Source: Alitabrizicola rongguiensis (GTDB lineage Bacteria > Pseudomonadota > Alphaproteobacteria > Rhodobacterales > Rhodobacteraceae). Taken from it: a DNA stretch of 64,000 nt. Numbering within the stretch: position 1 is the first letter of the stretch; every line of letters begins with the position of its first letter. Below, piece after piece: positions 25,754 to 32,397 of the stretch. The notes beneath the pieces are model-generated. The model saw only the letters and a list, made by a program, of their open reading frames with translations, had not been told where the DNA came from and did not search any database. The translations under genes and the position numbers were made by a program. The DNA lies in contig NZ_JAKENF010000003.1 of the NCBI RefSeq assembly GCF_021491355.1, forward strand, positions 310,001 through 374,000. The letters run 5' to 3'.

Positions 25754-27472
25754 ATGCGTGTTGAAATCCAGATACTTGGCGGTTTTTCTGTCGCGTTGGA
25801 CGGAGTTTCAGTCGCGCCAGCCCTTTGGCGCCGCGACCGGGCGGCCGCGCTGGTGAAGCTGCTGGCCGTCATGCCGTCACATCGGATGCACCGTGAGCAG
25901 GTGATGGATCTCTTCTGGCCGGAGGCCGATTCGGAGGTGGCCGGGGCCGCCCTGCGCAAGGCCGTTCACTTCGCCCGCAAGGCGCTCGGTCAAAATGAGT
26001 TGCTCAGCACCAGCGGCGATACGATTGCCCTGGCCCCGAACGCTGACCTTGTGATCGACGCGGAAATTTTCGAGGCCGCCGCAAATGCTGCCCTCAGGCA
26101 GCCCACGCCCGAGGTGTGCGGGGCTGCGGCCGATCATTACAGGGGCACGCTTCTGCCCGATGATCTTTATACCGACTGGCTTGACGCACCGCGTGCCGGT
26201 CTGGCGCAGAAGCATCTGGACCTGCTGCGCGCCGGAAAACTCTGGCAGCGACTGATCGCCGCCGATCCCAGCGATGAGCCTGCGCAATGCGCGATGATGC
26301 AAGCGGCACTTGATGGCGGCAACCGGGCGGAAGCGATCCGGCTGTTCAACCAGTTGCGCCAAAGCCTGAAGATGGAAATTGGCCTGGGCCCATCCGCGCA
26401 AGCGATTGCTATTTATGAAAAGGCGCTTGCCATTCCTGCGGTTGATCCGGTCAGCCAGACTGACCGCATCCGCGCCTCGCTGGCCTGGGGGCTCTTGCAC
26501 CTCAACAGCGGCGACTTCGACAAAGCCCGGAATATTGCCGAGGAGACGCGCGACCTCGCAATGGCGGCCGGGTTGGTGCGGGAAGTCGGCGAAGCAAGCG
26601 CGCTTATGGGCCTATGCGCCCAGATGCAGGGGCGCTGGAAGGCCGTATTCCAGTCCGAGTTCATCGCCTGGGCTCGGAAGGCGCCGGACAAGGTCAGCCA
26701 GGTATTTGACGGACACTTGTGCCTGGCCGAGTTCTGCCTGTGCAACGCGAAAGGCCACCAGGAGATTGGGGCGTCGGCGCAGGAATTGCTGTCGGTCGCA
26801 GAAGGTGCAGGTTCTCTGCCTGGCAAGGGCCTTGCGTTGCTCATCCTGGGTGAAGTGGCGCTTTTCTCGGGGCAGATGCGCGATGCAGAGCGGCTCTTGA
26901 CTGAGGCAGAGGCGTTGCTGACCAAAGCGGATGCGAATTCTGGTCGCGTCCTGGCGTTGGAACGGTTGGCCGAGATTGCTTTGTCTGGCGGGCGGAACTG
27001 GCAGGCAAGAAGACTGATAGCCCGGGCGGAAGGGATCGCAGCGACCTCATGGTTGTCGCCGCATCTGCTGATCCGCCTGAAGGGTCTGTCGGTTCGCGCG
27101 GCCTCGTCGCGGGACAAGGCGTTGGCAGTGATTCATGAAGGCGACCGACTGTTGGCCCTGCACAGCTATGGCTGTCAGCCGTGCTCGATCGGGTTTCGGG
27201 TTGCTTCGGCCTCTGCGCTGGCCGCGATGGGCGCGCTGGACCAAGTGGATCGCCGGCTGGACGAGGCCGAACGGATTGCCGCGATGTGGCATGGCGGACC
27301 ATGGGTGGCTGCAGTTTGGGAGGCCCGTGGCATTCAGCGTCGCGCCGAAAGCAACGACGCCCGAGCGGTGTCGGCTTTTGAAGAGGCGGCCAGCCGCTAT
27401 GCCTCGCTTGGTCGCCCGACCGACGAAACCCGATGCAGGGCGCAGATGGCGGCTTCGTCACTAGGTGCCTGA
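25754..27472 (+). CDS. BTAD-domain transcriptional regulator (SARP-like)
   Basis: From the ATG at 25754 the protein has 572 residues. An upstream in-frame ATG at 25697 would add 19 residues lacking similarity. Residues 1-95 form a winged-helix OmpR-like domain starting VEIQILGGFSVALDGV. Residues 100-225 are the bacterial transcriptional activation domain with YRGTLLPDDLYTDWLDAPR. The rest is a helical tetratricopeptide-like region with no ATPase. It is divergent from the peroxiredoxin-flavoprotein pair and is the obvious candidate regulator of it. Confidence 0.88.
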   Translation: MRVEIQILGGFSVALDGVSVAPALWRRDRAAALVKLLAVMPSHRMHREQVMDLFWPEADSEVAGAALRKAVHFARKALGQNELLSTSGDTIALAPNADLVIDAEIFEAAANAALRQPTPEVCGAAADHYRGTLLPDDLYTDWLDAPRAGLAQKHLDLLRAGKLWQRLIAADPSDEPAQCAMMQAALDGGNRAEAIRLFNQLRQSLKMEIGLGPSAQAIAIYEKALAIPAVDPVSQTDRIRASLAWGLLHLNSGDFDKARNIAEETRDLAMAAGLVREVGEASALMGLCAQMQGRWKAVFQSEFIAWARKAPDKVSQVFDGHLCLAEFCLCNAKGHQEIGASAQELLSVAEGAGSLPGKGLALLILGEVALFSGQMRDAERLLTEAEALLTKADANSGRVLALERLAEIALSGGRNWQARRLIARAEGIAATSWLSPHLLIRLKGLSVRAASSRDKALAVIHEGDRLLALHSYGCQPCSIGFRVASASALAAMGALDQVDRRLDEAERIAAMWHGGPWVAAVWEARGIQRRAESNDARAVSAFEEAASRYASLGRPTDETRCRAQMAASSLGA

Positions 27473-27624
27473 AGCATTTCGCGGAGCAACTGGATTTCGC
27501 GTGAACGTGGCTACCGCTTGCCGCACCCCAAGAAAGCGTTCCTCGTCCTCTGGGCGGCGTCGAGGATCAGCCACGAACTGGCCGTGACGATCCTCCGCGA
27601 GGGGCTGAAGGCGGGGCTGGTGCG

Positions 27625-27823
27625 ATGAAGCCTGGGGGACATGGTGGCCATCGCCGCCTTCGATGACATCCCGGAGCACCTGTTCCAGGTGGACGAGGTT
27701 CACGACGACTTCGTCACCGGGAAAGCCCTGACGGGACCACTCGCTGGAGAGTACGGCGAGCCTGACCGGTCGATGATCGTCCGGGTCGTCGAGGGGCAGC
27801 TGGGATCCGCGGATACCCAGTAA
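27625..27823 (+). pseudogene. Frameshifted copy of the 65-aa leader protein
   Basis: The start ATGAAGCCT is retained at 27625, but a run of five G supplies one extra base compared with copy B, throwing the frame. The remaining codons, HLFQVDEVHDDFVTGKALTG and onward, are nearly identical to the intact protein at 32130-32327 and readable only from an internal ATG at 27641. Confidence 0.8.
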
Positions 27824-27892
27824 CCAGCAGAAACCAATCAGAAAATCGACAGACCAAACAGAACTGGGGCGAATGCCCCAGAAGGAGGACGC

Positions 27893-27919
27893 ATGTCCGT
27901 ACGTATTCCGTCCGCCTAG
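27893..27919 (+). pseudogene. Integrase gene truncated after eight codons
   Basis: The AAGGAGG ribosome site and ATG at 27893 are intact. The reading MSVRIPSA matches the intact integrase start MSVRIQYA. The next codon is TAG where the intact gene has TAC, and similarity ends there. The element that this copy once served has lost its integrase body. Confidence 0.82.
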
Positions 27920-28022
27920 AGATCGACTTTCAACGGAAACCCTCAATCCACAGATGCATCTGACGATGCTCGACGGCCTAAGCTGAAGCATGTCGCGGCT
28001 GGCCCCATAAGTCGTCGGTCAC

Positions 28023-29084
28023 TCAATGCGACTCATCGGGCGACATGAATTTGAAGAGCTCGGCCGGCTGGAAGTTCGCCGTCTGGTCGCCCGCAAGATC
28101 GGGATTGCCGTCAAGCTGCACCTTTCGAGGCAGGGACCCTTCGCTGAAGTCAAGGGCGTTCAGGTTAGCCCAGATGATGCTGGGGCTGTTGGTGTCCTGA
28201 TAGTAGTAAATCCGGTTCTTCTGATCCGATACCGTCAGCCAGAGCGTGTCGGCGATGTTCGGCTGGCCTGGGATCTTGATCCCGATCGGCACGCTGACGT
28301 TCCGCATGACGCTAAACACCGTGGCCACGGCGCGGCGCGGGTCGGCGGTCTGCGTTGCCTCGTTGATATAGTAGGACATCCGGGCAAAACGGTCGGCGGC
28401 TCTGTTTGTACCCGGCAGCATTACTGATCCGCCGATGTTCTTCCAGTAGGCCGCCAGCGCCAGCTGTTGGTCGTATGTGGGAGAGTTGGTCATGATCTGG
28501 AACTCTCGGCCATGGTGGATCACCAGCTTGCCGCCGATGTACTCGAAGATCGCGGAGTCACCGGTGGCATCCGAGATCGACAGGTGCACCGTCCCCTTCT
28601 CACCCGTCGGCGCGGTGATAGGCACGATCCGGAACTCCTCCTTGCCCAGGGCTTCGACCGCCTCAGCCGTTGTGGCGAAGTTGTCCAGCACGTACTGGGC
28701 CCAGGCAGAGATTGGCAACGTAGGCCGGGTGTCTCCCTCCGTAGCGGGCGGGTATTCCGACTCCGCCAGGTAGAGCATATTGGCGACCAGCCCGGCCTCA
28801 TTCATCCCGTCTGCCGACGCGCCCTCGTAGATTGTCGTGACGACACTACCATACTTGGCCTTCCAGATGATTGGTGTTGCGGTGTTGCTGAAGCGTTCCA
28901 GCCCACGTGGATAGAGCCAAAGGTTTGTGTCCATATCCGAGACGAACCAGTCCATCGTGCGACCAGTAACCGTCTGCCCATCCTCACCGAAGTAGACGGC
29001 GCGGGAACAGGCCTCTGCCGCGTAGGGTGCTGCCAGCGCCATCGACAGGATTGCTCCGATGCCAAGGGTGAAAGTACGTTGCAT
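28023..29084 (-). CDS. Secreted linear-amide C-N hydrolase (choloylglycine hydrolase / penicillin V acylase family)
   Basis: From the ATG at 29084, preceded by GGAGGG, the protein has 353 residues with a signal peptide ending AAEA before the nucleophile Cys26 (ACSRAVYFGEDG). Ntn-hydrolases of this family expose that cysteine as the mature N-terminus. GRTMDWFVSD, NEAGLVANMLYLAESEYP and the later MTNSPTYDQQL are family features, the last containing the oxyanion-hole Asn. Gram-negative members act in the periplasm on N-acyl homoserine lactones, penicillin V or bile amides. It is divergent from a Crp/Fnr regulator. Confidence 0.9.
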   Translation of the reverse strand: MQRTFTLGIGAILSMALAAPYAAEACSRAVYFGEDGQTVTGRTMDWFVSDMDTNLWLYPRGLERFSNTATPIIWKAKYGSVVTTIYEGASADGMNEAGLVANMLYLAESEYPPATEGDTRPTLPISAWAQYVLDNFATTAEAVEALGKEEFRIVPITAPTGEKGTVHLSISDATGDSAIFEYIGGKLVIHHGREFQIMTNSPTYDQQLALAAYWKNIGGSVMLPGTNRAADRFARMSYYINEATQTADPRRAVATVFSVMRNVSVPIGIKIPGQPNIADTLWLTVSDQKNRIYYYQDTNSPSIIWANLNALDFSEGSLPRKVQLDGNPDLAGDQTANFQPAELFKFMSPDESH

Positions 29085-29196
29085 ATGTGACCCTCCGGTT
29101 GGTGATGTCCCGTTCTTCGCCCATTCGTGCCCCCGCAATGTTGCGCGAAGCATCAATCTGCGTTGAGGTGCCCTGCGCATCGGGGAGATATCAGCC

Positions 29197-29904
29197 ATGA
29201 GCATAACGACCGATCTGCAGACCGATCCTAGACGCGTGTTCGCGGCCCGTGGCTGGCTGTCAGAGCAACCGGCTGCGTTTCGCGAGATGTTCGTCCGTGA
29301 GGGCGTGCAGGTTGAGGTGCGTGCCGGAAACTGCGTGTTCCGCCGAGATGACGTGTCGAACGGCCTCTACGGCATCATCTCAGGCGCGATGGGCGTCGAA
29401 GGGGGGCACCGGCGCCATTCACCGCTTCTGGGACATGTCTTTCGCGCGGGCGAGTGGTTCGGCATCAAGGCGGTGTTGCACGGTGGACCCCGCGAGTTGA
29501 CTTATCGCGCCATCGAGCCTGCGCGGCTTCTCTACCTCTCTCGCACTCGGTTGGTGCCTATGATGCAGGCCGATCCCGATGTTGCGGTCCGCGTTGGCCA
29601 GCTTGCCGAGATCGGAAATCGCTTAGGCTCTTGGATCGCGCGGGATCTGCTCACGCCGGATGCAGGCCGACGCTTGGCCGCTGTACTGTTCCGCGTCCTG
29701 GGGGCAGGAGAGGTCACGCCGGATGACCCTGCGGGATTTCGACTCACCCACCAGCAGATTGGAGAGATGGCGAACCTTTCGCGCCATCACGTCGGGCGCA
29801 AGCTCGCGGCATTCGAGGCCGCGGGCTGGATCGCCTGCGGATACAACCGAATCCGACTGCGGGATCCGGAGGGGCTGGCGGCCTTTGCGTATGATGATGA
29901 CTGA
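29197..29904 (+). CDS. Crp/Fnr-family transcriptional regulator
   Basis: This 235-residue protein has an N-terminal cyclic-nucleotide-type beta barrel (VRAGNCVFRRDDVSNGLYGI and GHVFRAGEWFGIKAVL) and a C-terminal winged helix (LTHQQIGEMANLSRHHVGRK). It lacks the N-terminal cysteine cluster of Fnr, so an organic ligand or cAMP-like effector is more likely than an Fe-S sensor. It diverges from the secreted amide hydrolase across a 112-bp gap, suggesting direct control. The cyclase-domain protein at 20365 could in principle supply a nucleotide effector, but that is speculation. Confidence 0.88.
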   Translation: MSITTDLQTDPRRVFAARGWLSEQPAAFREMFVREGVQVEVRAGNCVFRRDDVSNGLYGIISGAMGVEGGHRRHSPLLGHVFRAGEWFGIKAVLHGGPRELTYRAIEPARLLYLSRTRLVPMMQADPDVAVRVGQLAEIGNRLGSWIARDLLTPDAGRRLAAVLFRVLGAGEVTPDDPAGFRLTHQQIGEMANLSRHHVGRKLAAFEAAGWIACGYNRIRLRDPEGLAAFAYDDD

Positions 29905-30126
29905 GCCTGACAAAGTCGATCCCGATACGAGGGCAATACCCAGACCGACAACGGCGCCGATGGCGGCCGCAACAACTGCCAGTGCTGGCAACACAACTTC
30001 GAGAAGTCCAACATCCGAGTCTTCAGTTGGAGATACAACGATGTTGGTCAGAACGAAGACAAACGCGACTACAACCCCAGCCGAGACTAACGCTCCCATC
30101 AGTGCACCATAGACGTAGCGCACCAC
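29623..30126 (-). CDS. Small membrane protein with two predicted spans; 3' end overlaps the Crp/Fnr gene
   Basis: GTG at 30126 follows GGGAGGAGGAG on the minus strand. The first 75 residues hold two convincing hydrophobic segments (about 7-29 and 43-69) joined by an acidic loop. The final 85 residues are antisense to the 3' end of the Crp/Fnr gene and look like read-through sequence, so the gene may be truncated or frameshifted near 29900. No family is recognised. It follows the CarF-like fragment with a 28-bp overlap. Confidence 0.35.
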   Translation of the reverse strand: MVRYVYGALMGALVSAGVVVAFVFVLTNIVVSPTEDSDVGLLEVVLPALAVVAAAIGAVVGLGIALVSGSTLSGSVIIIRKGRQPLRIPQSDSVVSAGDPARGLECRELAPDVMARKVRHLSNLLVGESKSRRVIRRDLSCPQDAEQYSGQASACIRREQIPRDPRA

Positions 30127-30305
30127 CTCCTCCTCCCATTCGCGTGGTCGAATGCTATCGCTTTGCGTTGGTGATGGGAATTAGGTGCGGCGAAAAGCGA
30201 CCCCCAAACTGGCGTGGCAACATCGTCGAACGTGTCTTCGGCCCAGTGATACAGGCAACCGACGAAATCGGCGGCAAGGATGAGAAGCAAGACCTTGACC
30301 GCCAC
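30099..30305 (-). pseudogene. CarF/Kua (TMEM189-type desaturase) N-terminal fragment
   Basis: Starting at a GTG (30303-30305), the reading LAADFVGCLYHWAEDTFDD then PVWGSLFAAPNSHHQRKAIA matches the beginning of CarF/Kua-type membrane desaturases, which carry conserved His boxes and make plasmalogen-type lipids. The frame stops after 68 residues, so most of the enzyme, including later histidines, is absent. It is a truncated remnant rather than a functional gene. Confidence 0.6.
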
Positions 30306-30599
30306 TCCGAGTGCGTGATTGCATCGGTCATTGCTTTACTCACTCTTTGCATGCCGATCAGGCTGCTTCGATGGGGCGGACGGTGCTTTGACGTGAAGCA
30401 AGTTCCGATTGGGGTGAGAAGCAGAGCCGGCTGGCCTGGCGCGGCTGCCCCCCCCGGCGCAACCAGGTCGAAAATCCGCGCTCGGATCAACTTCGGTGCC
30501 GGTGCCGTGGAGCACCGCGCGAGGAGATTTGCCTGTGCTCGGAAACCACGTGAATCATCCAAACCCTTGGTTTGGTTTATCTCTACGGCATCGGGGAAT
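30306..30599. other. 294-bp region without recognised gene, left of the attachment-site repeat
   Basis: I see no supported gene here. The right 40 bp (from CCCTTGG at 30564) resemble the DNA just downstream of tRNA-Gln (38871 onward) at roughly 70 percent, so this side may be the displaced flank of that tRNA. Confidence 0.4.
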
Positions 30600-30618
30600 G
30601 TTGGCTGGGGCGCTAGGA
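30600..30618. repeat. Putative attachment site, tRNA-Gln 3'-end copy (distal)
   Basis: GTTGGCTGGGGCGCTAGGA is identical, in the same orientation, to 38908-38926, which is the CCA end, acceptor stem and start of the T-arm of tRNA-Gln plus two flanking bases. Including the preceding GGAA the match extends to 24 nt with one difference. A displaced tRNA 3' end at the far side of a region is the signature of tyrosine-recombinase integration. Confidence 0.72.
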
Positions 30619-30705
30619 GATTCAGTAGGAGGTTGATCGGTACCAGCAAGCTGAAAGCGCTGGGCGAAGTGGGGCGACGGGTGGGGCGATGGTAGCTGCG
30701 GGCGT

Positions 30706-30845
30706 GAAGTGGACGTAAAGCATCACCGCCAGACGGATGATCTCAGGGCTGATGTTGAAGTAGCGGAAGTGAGATGGCTTGGGCATGGCCAAACGCAAGT
30801 CCGCACTCATCCCTATCTCAAGCAAGGTTCTTCTGACAGCGCCGA
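30706..30845 (-). pseudogene. IS6-family transposase N-terminal remnant, copy 2
   Basis: From the minus-strand ATG at 30784-30786 the first 27 codons include HFRYFNISPEIIRLAVMLYV, the standard IS6 transposase opening. Similarity ends at about 30706. Upstream DNA to about 30845 also resembles copy 1 (19908-20030). It sits about 100 bp inside the distal attachment-site repeat. Confidence 0.68.
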
Positions 30846-31003
30846 CGTGGATACAACAACGAGGAGCGGCCACACGGCGGGATCGGCAACGAGGTCCAGA
30901 TCATGCTGACGAAATCGGGGGGCGTCACCAGACCGTCACCCTGAGCGAAGCCGGAAAACTCTGCCTTCGGGCGGTCCAAGGTTGGGGATCGGATCAGCGG
31001 CGC

Positions 31004-31333
31004 TCATTGTCCGGGACGAAGCTCGACGAGCCGACCGGTGGCGCGCAGTTGCTCCAGCGACTTGCCATAGCAATCGAGGGCAGCCACCCGGTTGCGCGGA
31101 GGCTCGACCACACGCTCTACACCCAGGTTCGCCGTTAGCGTCCCTCGTCCGTAGACCGCCGAACCGTCCGCGTTGACAGTTTCCAGATATCCGACGACCC
31201 AGCTTTGCTTCTGCTCATGGTAGCAGACAATCGCCAAGGGAAGATCTGAAGGAAACGTCTGGGCAGCACATCCGCTCGCATATCCTACGACCATTGAAAT
31301 GCTAATTGCTGCCATCGCAGTCATCCTTGGCAT
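31004..31333 (-). CDS. Small putative lipoprotein, hypothetical
   Basis: The 109-residue product starts at the ATG at 31333, with AAGGAGA at good spacing. The N-terminus is a short signal peptide with a lipobox-like end ASGC (Cys about 22). The mature part contains LAIVCYHEQKQSWVVGYLET and a second cysteine in ALDCYGKSLEQL, possibly forming a disulfide. A longer reading to 31594 is rejected because it lacks a ribosome site. I do not recognise a family. It is island cargo between the IS6 remnant and the integrase module. Confidence 0.6.
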   Translation of the reverse strand: MPRMTAMAAISISMVVGYASGCAAQTFPSDLPLAIVCYHEQKQSWVVGYLETVNADGSAVYGRGTLTANLGVERVVEPPRNRVAALDCYGKSLEQLRATGRLVELRPGQ

Positions 31334-31450
31334 CGGTGTTCTCCTTGGTTCTCGGCAATACTGCGCGAAGGTCGTCCTCTTGAGTCCGCGCGGCGCATAA
31401 AGAACCGCACTGCTGTCTGGCATCGTACGGTCCGGACCCATCGGCAGTAA

Positions 31451-31690
31451 ATGGCGAATGTGAATCGCGCCGGATTTGCCAGAGGCTGTCTTTCGTTGTA
31501 CCCCAAGGATGTGCCCCTGACCCAATCGCTGCTGGCAGAACTTGCAAATGCCTCCGCTCACACAGTCGCCGGGTTTGTCGACCGGGTCAGCCATGCCGGC
31601 CTGATCGACTGGCGCTATGGCAAGGTGAGGAAACTTGACGTCGGGTCCTTCGCTGCTTTTGCGGCGGGAAGCCCTTCTGACGCTTCAGAG
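31451..31690 (+). pseudogene. Crp/Fnr-type regulator, C-terminal DNA-binding fragment
   Basis: The reading VPLTQSLLAELANASAHTVA followed by HAGLIDWRYGKVRKLD is the helix-turn-helix and wing of a Crp-family protein. A stop codon directly precedes the first ATG (TAA at 31448-31450) and no effector domain is encoded upstream. After about residue 78 the frame continues into Lys/Ser/Arg-rich sequence of no family. It is a remnant of a regulator distinct from the one at 29197. Confidence 0.6.
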
Positions 31691-31927
31691 AAGGGCAAAA
31701 AGAAAAAATGGCCATCACCTCGCATTGGGGCGTCCGCGAGCAACTCGGCGCGTCGAAGATCTTCGCCGGCAAGAAGCCCCGATGGACAAGACTATTGGGG
31801 ACCCAGGTATTCATTTGGGCTGGGAGCGACCATTCGCGGACAGATCGTTGAAAAGCCGCTTTGCGCCGAAAGCTACCAGTCGTCACGCGACTCAAGCTGG
31901 GCCAGTTCACCGCTAACGGACGAAACC
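31691..31927. other. 237-bp region between Crp fragment and integrase leader
   Basis: Frames are open on both strands but encode biased, unrecognisable sequence. Nothing is supported here. Confidence 0.3.
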
Positions 31928-31934
31928 GAGCAAC

Positions 31935-31968
31935 CTCCCGTATCTAGATAAAGAAGCAGATACAGGAG
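31935..31968. promoter_or_regulatory. Inverted repeat overlapping the leader ribosome site (copy B)
   Basis: Arms CTCCCGTATCT and AGATACAGGAG pair at 10 of 11 positions around a 12-nt spacer. As in copy A, the right arm includes the CAGGAG ribosome site of the gene at 31972. Its conservation in a decayed and an intact copy supports a function, either as operator or as mRNA hairpin. Confidence 0.68.
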
Positions 31969-31971
31969 CTT

Positions 31972-32133
31972 ATGATGAAGACCTTGACCGCCCTCGGCAT
32001 CGCCGGGGGCTTTCTTTTTGGACCGCGCAGCTGGTTGGTGCTGTTCCTCGTCCTCTGGACGGCGTCCAGGGTTAGCCACGAGTTAGCAGTGACGATCCTC
32101 CGCGAGGTCCTGAAGGCGGGGCTGGTCCGATGA
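31972..32133 (+). CDS. 53-residue membrane-anchored leader protein of the integrative element
   Basis: The ATG at 31972 follows ACAGGAG. The product has a central hydrophobic helix (SWLVLFLVLWTASRV) between short basic ends, consistent with one membrane span. It ends in TGA overlapping the next ATG (ATGA at 32130-32133), so translation is coupled. A truncated copy exists at 23705. No family is recognised; small membrane proteins of mobile elements can serve in exclusion or regulation. Confidence 0.6.
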   Translation: MMKTLTALGIAGGFLFGPRSWLVLFLVLWTASRVSHELAVTILREVLKAGLVR

Positions 32134-32327
32134 AGCCGGGAGACACGGTGGTCATCGCCGCCTTCGATGACGTGCCGGAACACCTGTTCGAGGTGGACGA
32201 GGTTCACGACGACTTCGTCACCGGGAAAGCCCTCACCGGGCCACTGGCCGGAGAGTACGGCGAGCCTGACCGGTCGATGATCGTTCGGGTCGTCGAGCGG
32301 CCGCTAGGATCTCCGGATACCCAGTAA
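32130..32327 (+). CDS. 65-residue acidic leader protein of the integrative element
   Basis: The product begins MKPGDTVVIAAFDDVPEHLF and is rich in acidic residues and beta-forming stretches, resembling a small SH3-like fold, though this is only an impression. It is coupled by ATGA to the preceding 53-aa gene. A near-identical but frameshifted copy is at 27625-27823. The third-position pattern of differences between copies (mostly silent) suggests it was a selected protein before decay. Confidence 0.65.
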   Translation: MKPGDTVVIAAFDDVPEHLFEVDEVHDDFVTGKALTGPLAGEYGEPDRSMIVRVVERPLGSPDTQ

Positions 32328-32368
32328 CCGACGGCAATCAATCAGAAAATCCAGAAACATCCAGGAAC

Positions 32369-32385
32369 TGGGGCGGATGCCCCCA
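32369..32385 (+). promoter_or_regulatory. Conserved hairpin just upstream of the integrase ribosome site
   Basis: TGGGGC and GCCCCCA pair across GGAT, ending a few bases before the AAGGAGG of the integrase. In copy A the same position reads TGGGGC-GAAT-GCCCCA with a perfect stem. It could attenuate integrase expression. No T-run follows. Confidence 0.5.
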
Positions 32386-32397
32386 GAAGGAGGACGC

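Larger units (their letters stand above)
23791..27538. mobile_element. 3.75-kb three-gene segment inserted in the decayed integrase leader
   Basis: The segment lies exactly between the two halves of repeat A. A 14-nt sequence is present at both edges, TTCCTCGTTCTCTG (23777-23790) and TTCCTCGTCCTCTG (27539-27552), while intact copy B has it once. It contains three complete genes, flavoprotein, peroxiredoxin and BTAD regulator, and no recombinase or inverted repeats that I can see. Insertion with a 14-bp duplication or recombinase-mediated capture fits. Independent decay of two separate leader copies is the alternative. Confidence 0.5.
27539..27921 (+). repeat. Integrase-leader repeat, copy A, right part
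   Basis: About 380 bp aligns with 32044-32421 of copy B at high identity. It contains the end of the small membrane-protein frame, the 65-aa gene with a frameshift, the TGGGGC/GCCCCA hairpin and the first codons of the integrase. Homology ends right after the eighth integrase codon. Confidence 0.87.
27473..28022. other. 550-bp region holding repeat A-right between the BTAD gene and the amide hydrolase gene
   Basis: The first 65 bp belong to the inserted segment. From 27539 to 27921 the DNA is the continuation of the integrase leader, with two broken genes. The final 100 bp, down to the hydrolase stop at 28023, contain nothing recognisable. Confidence 0.6.
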
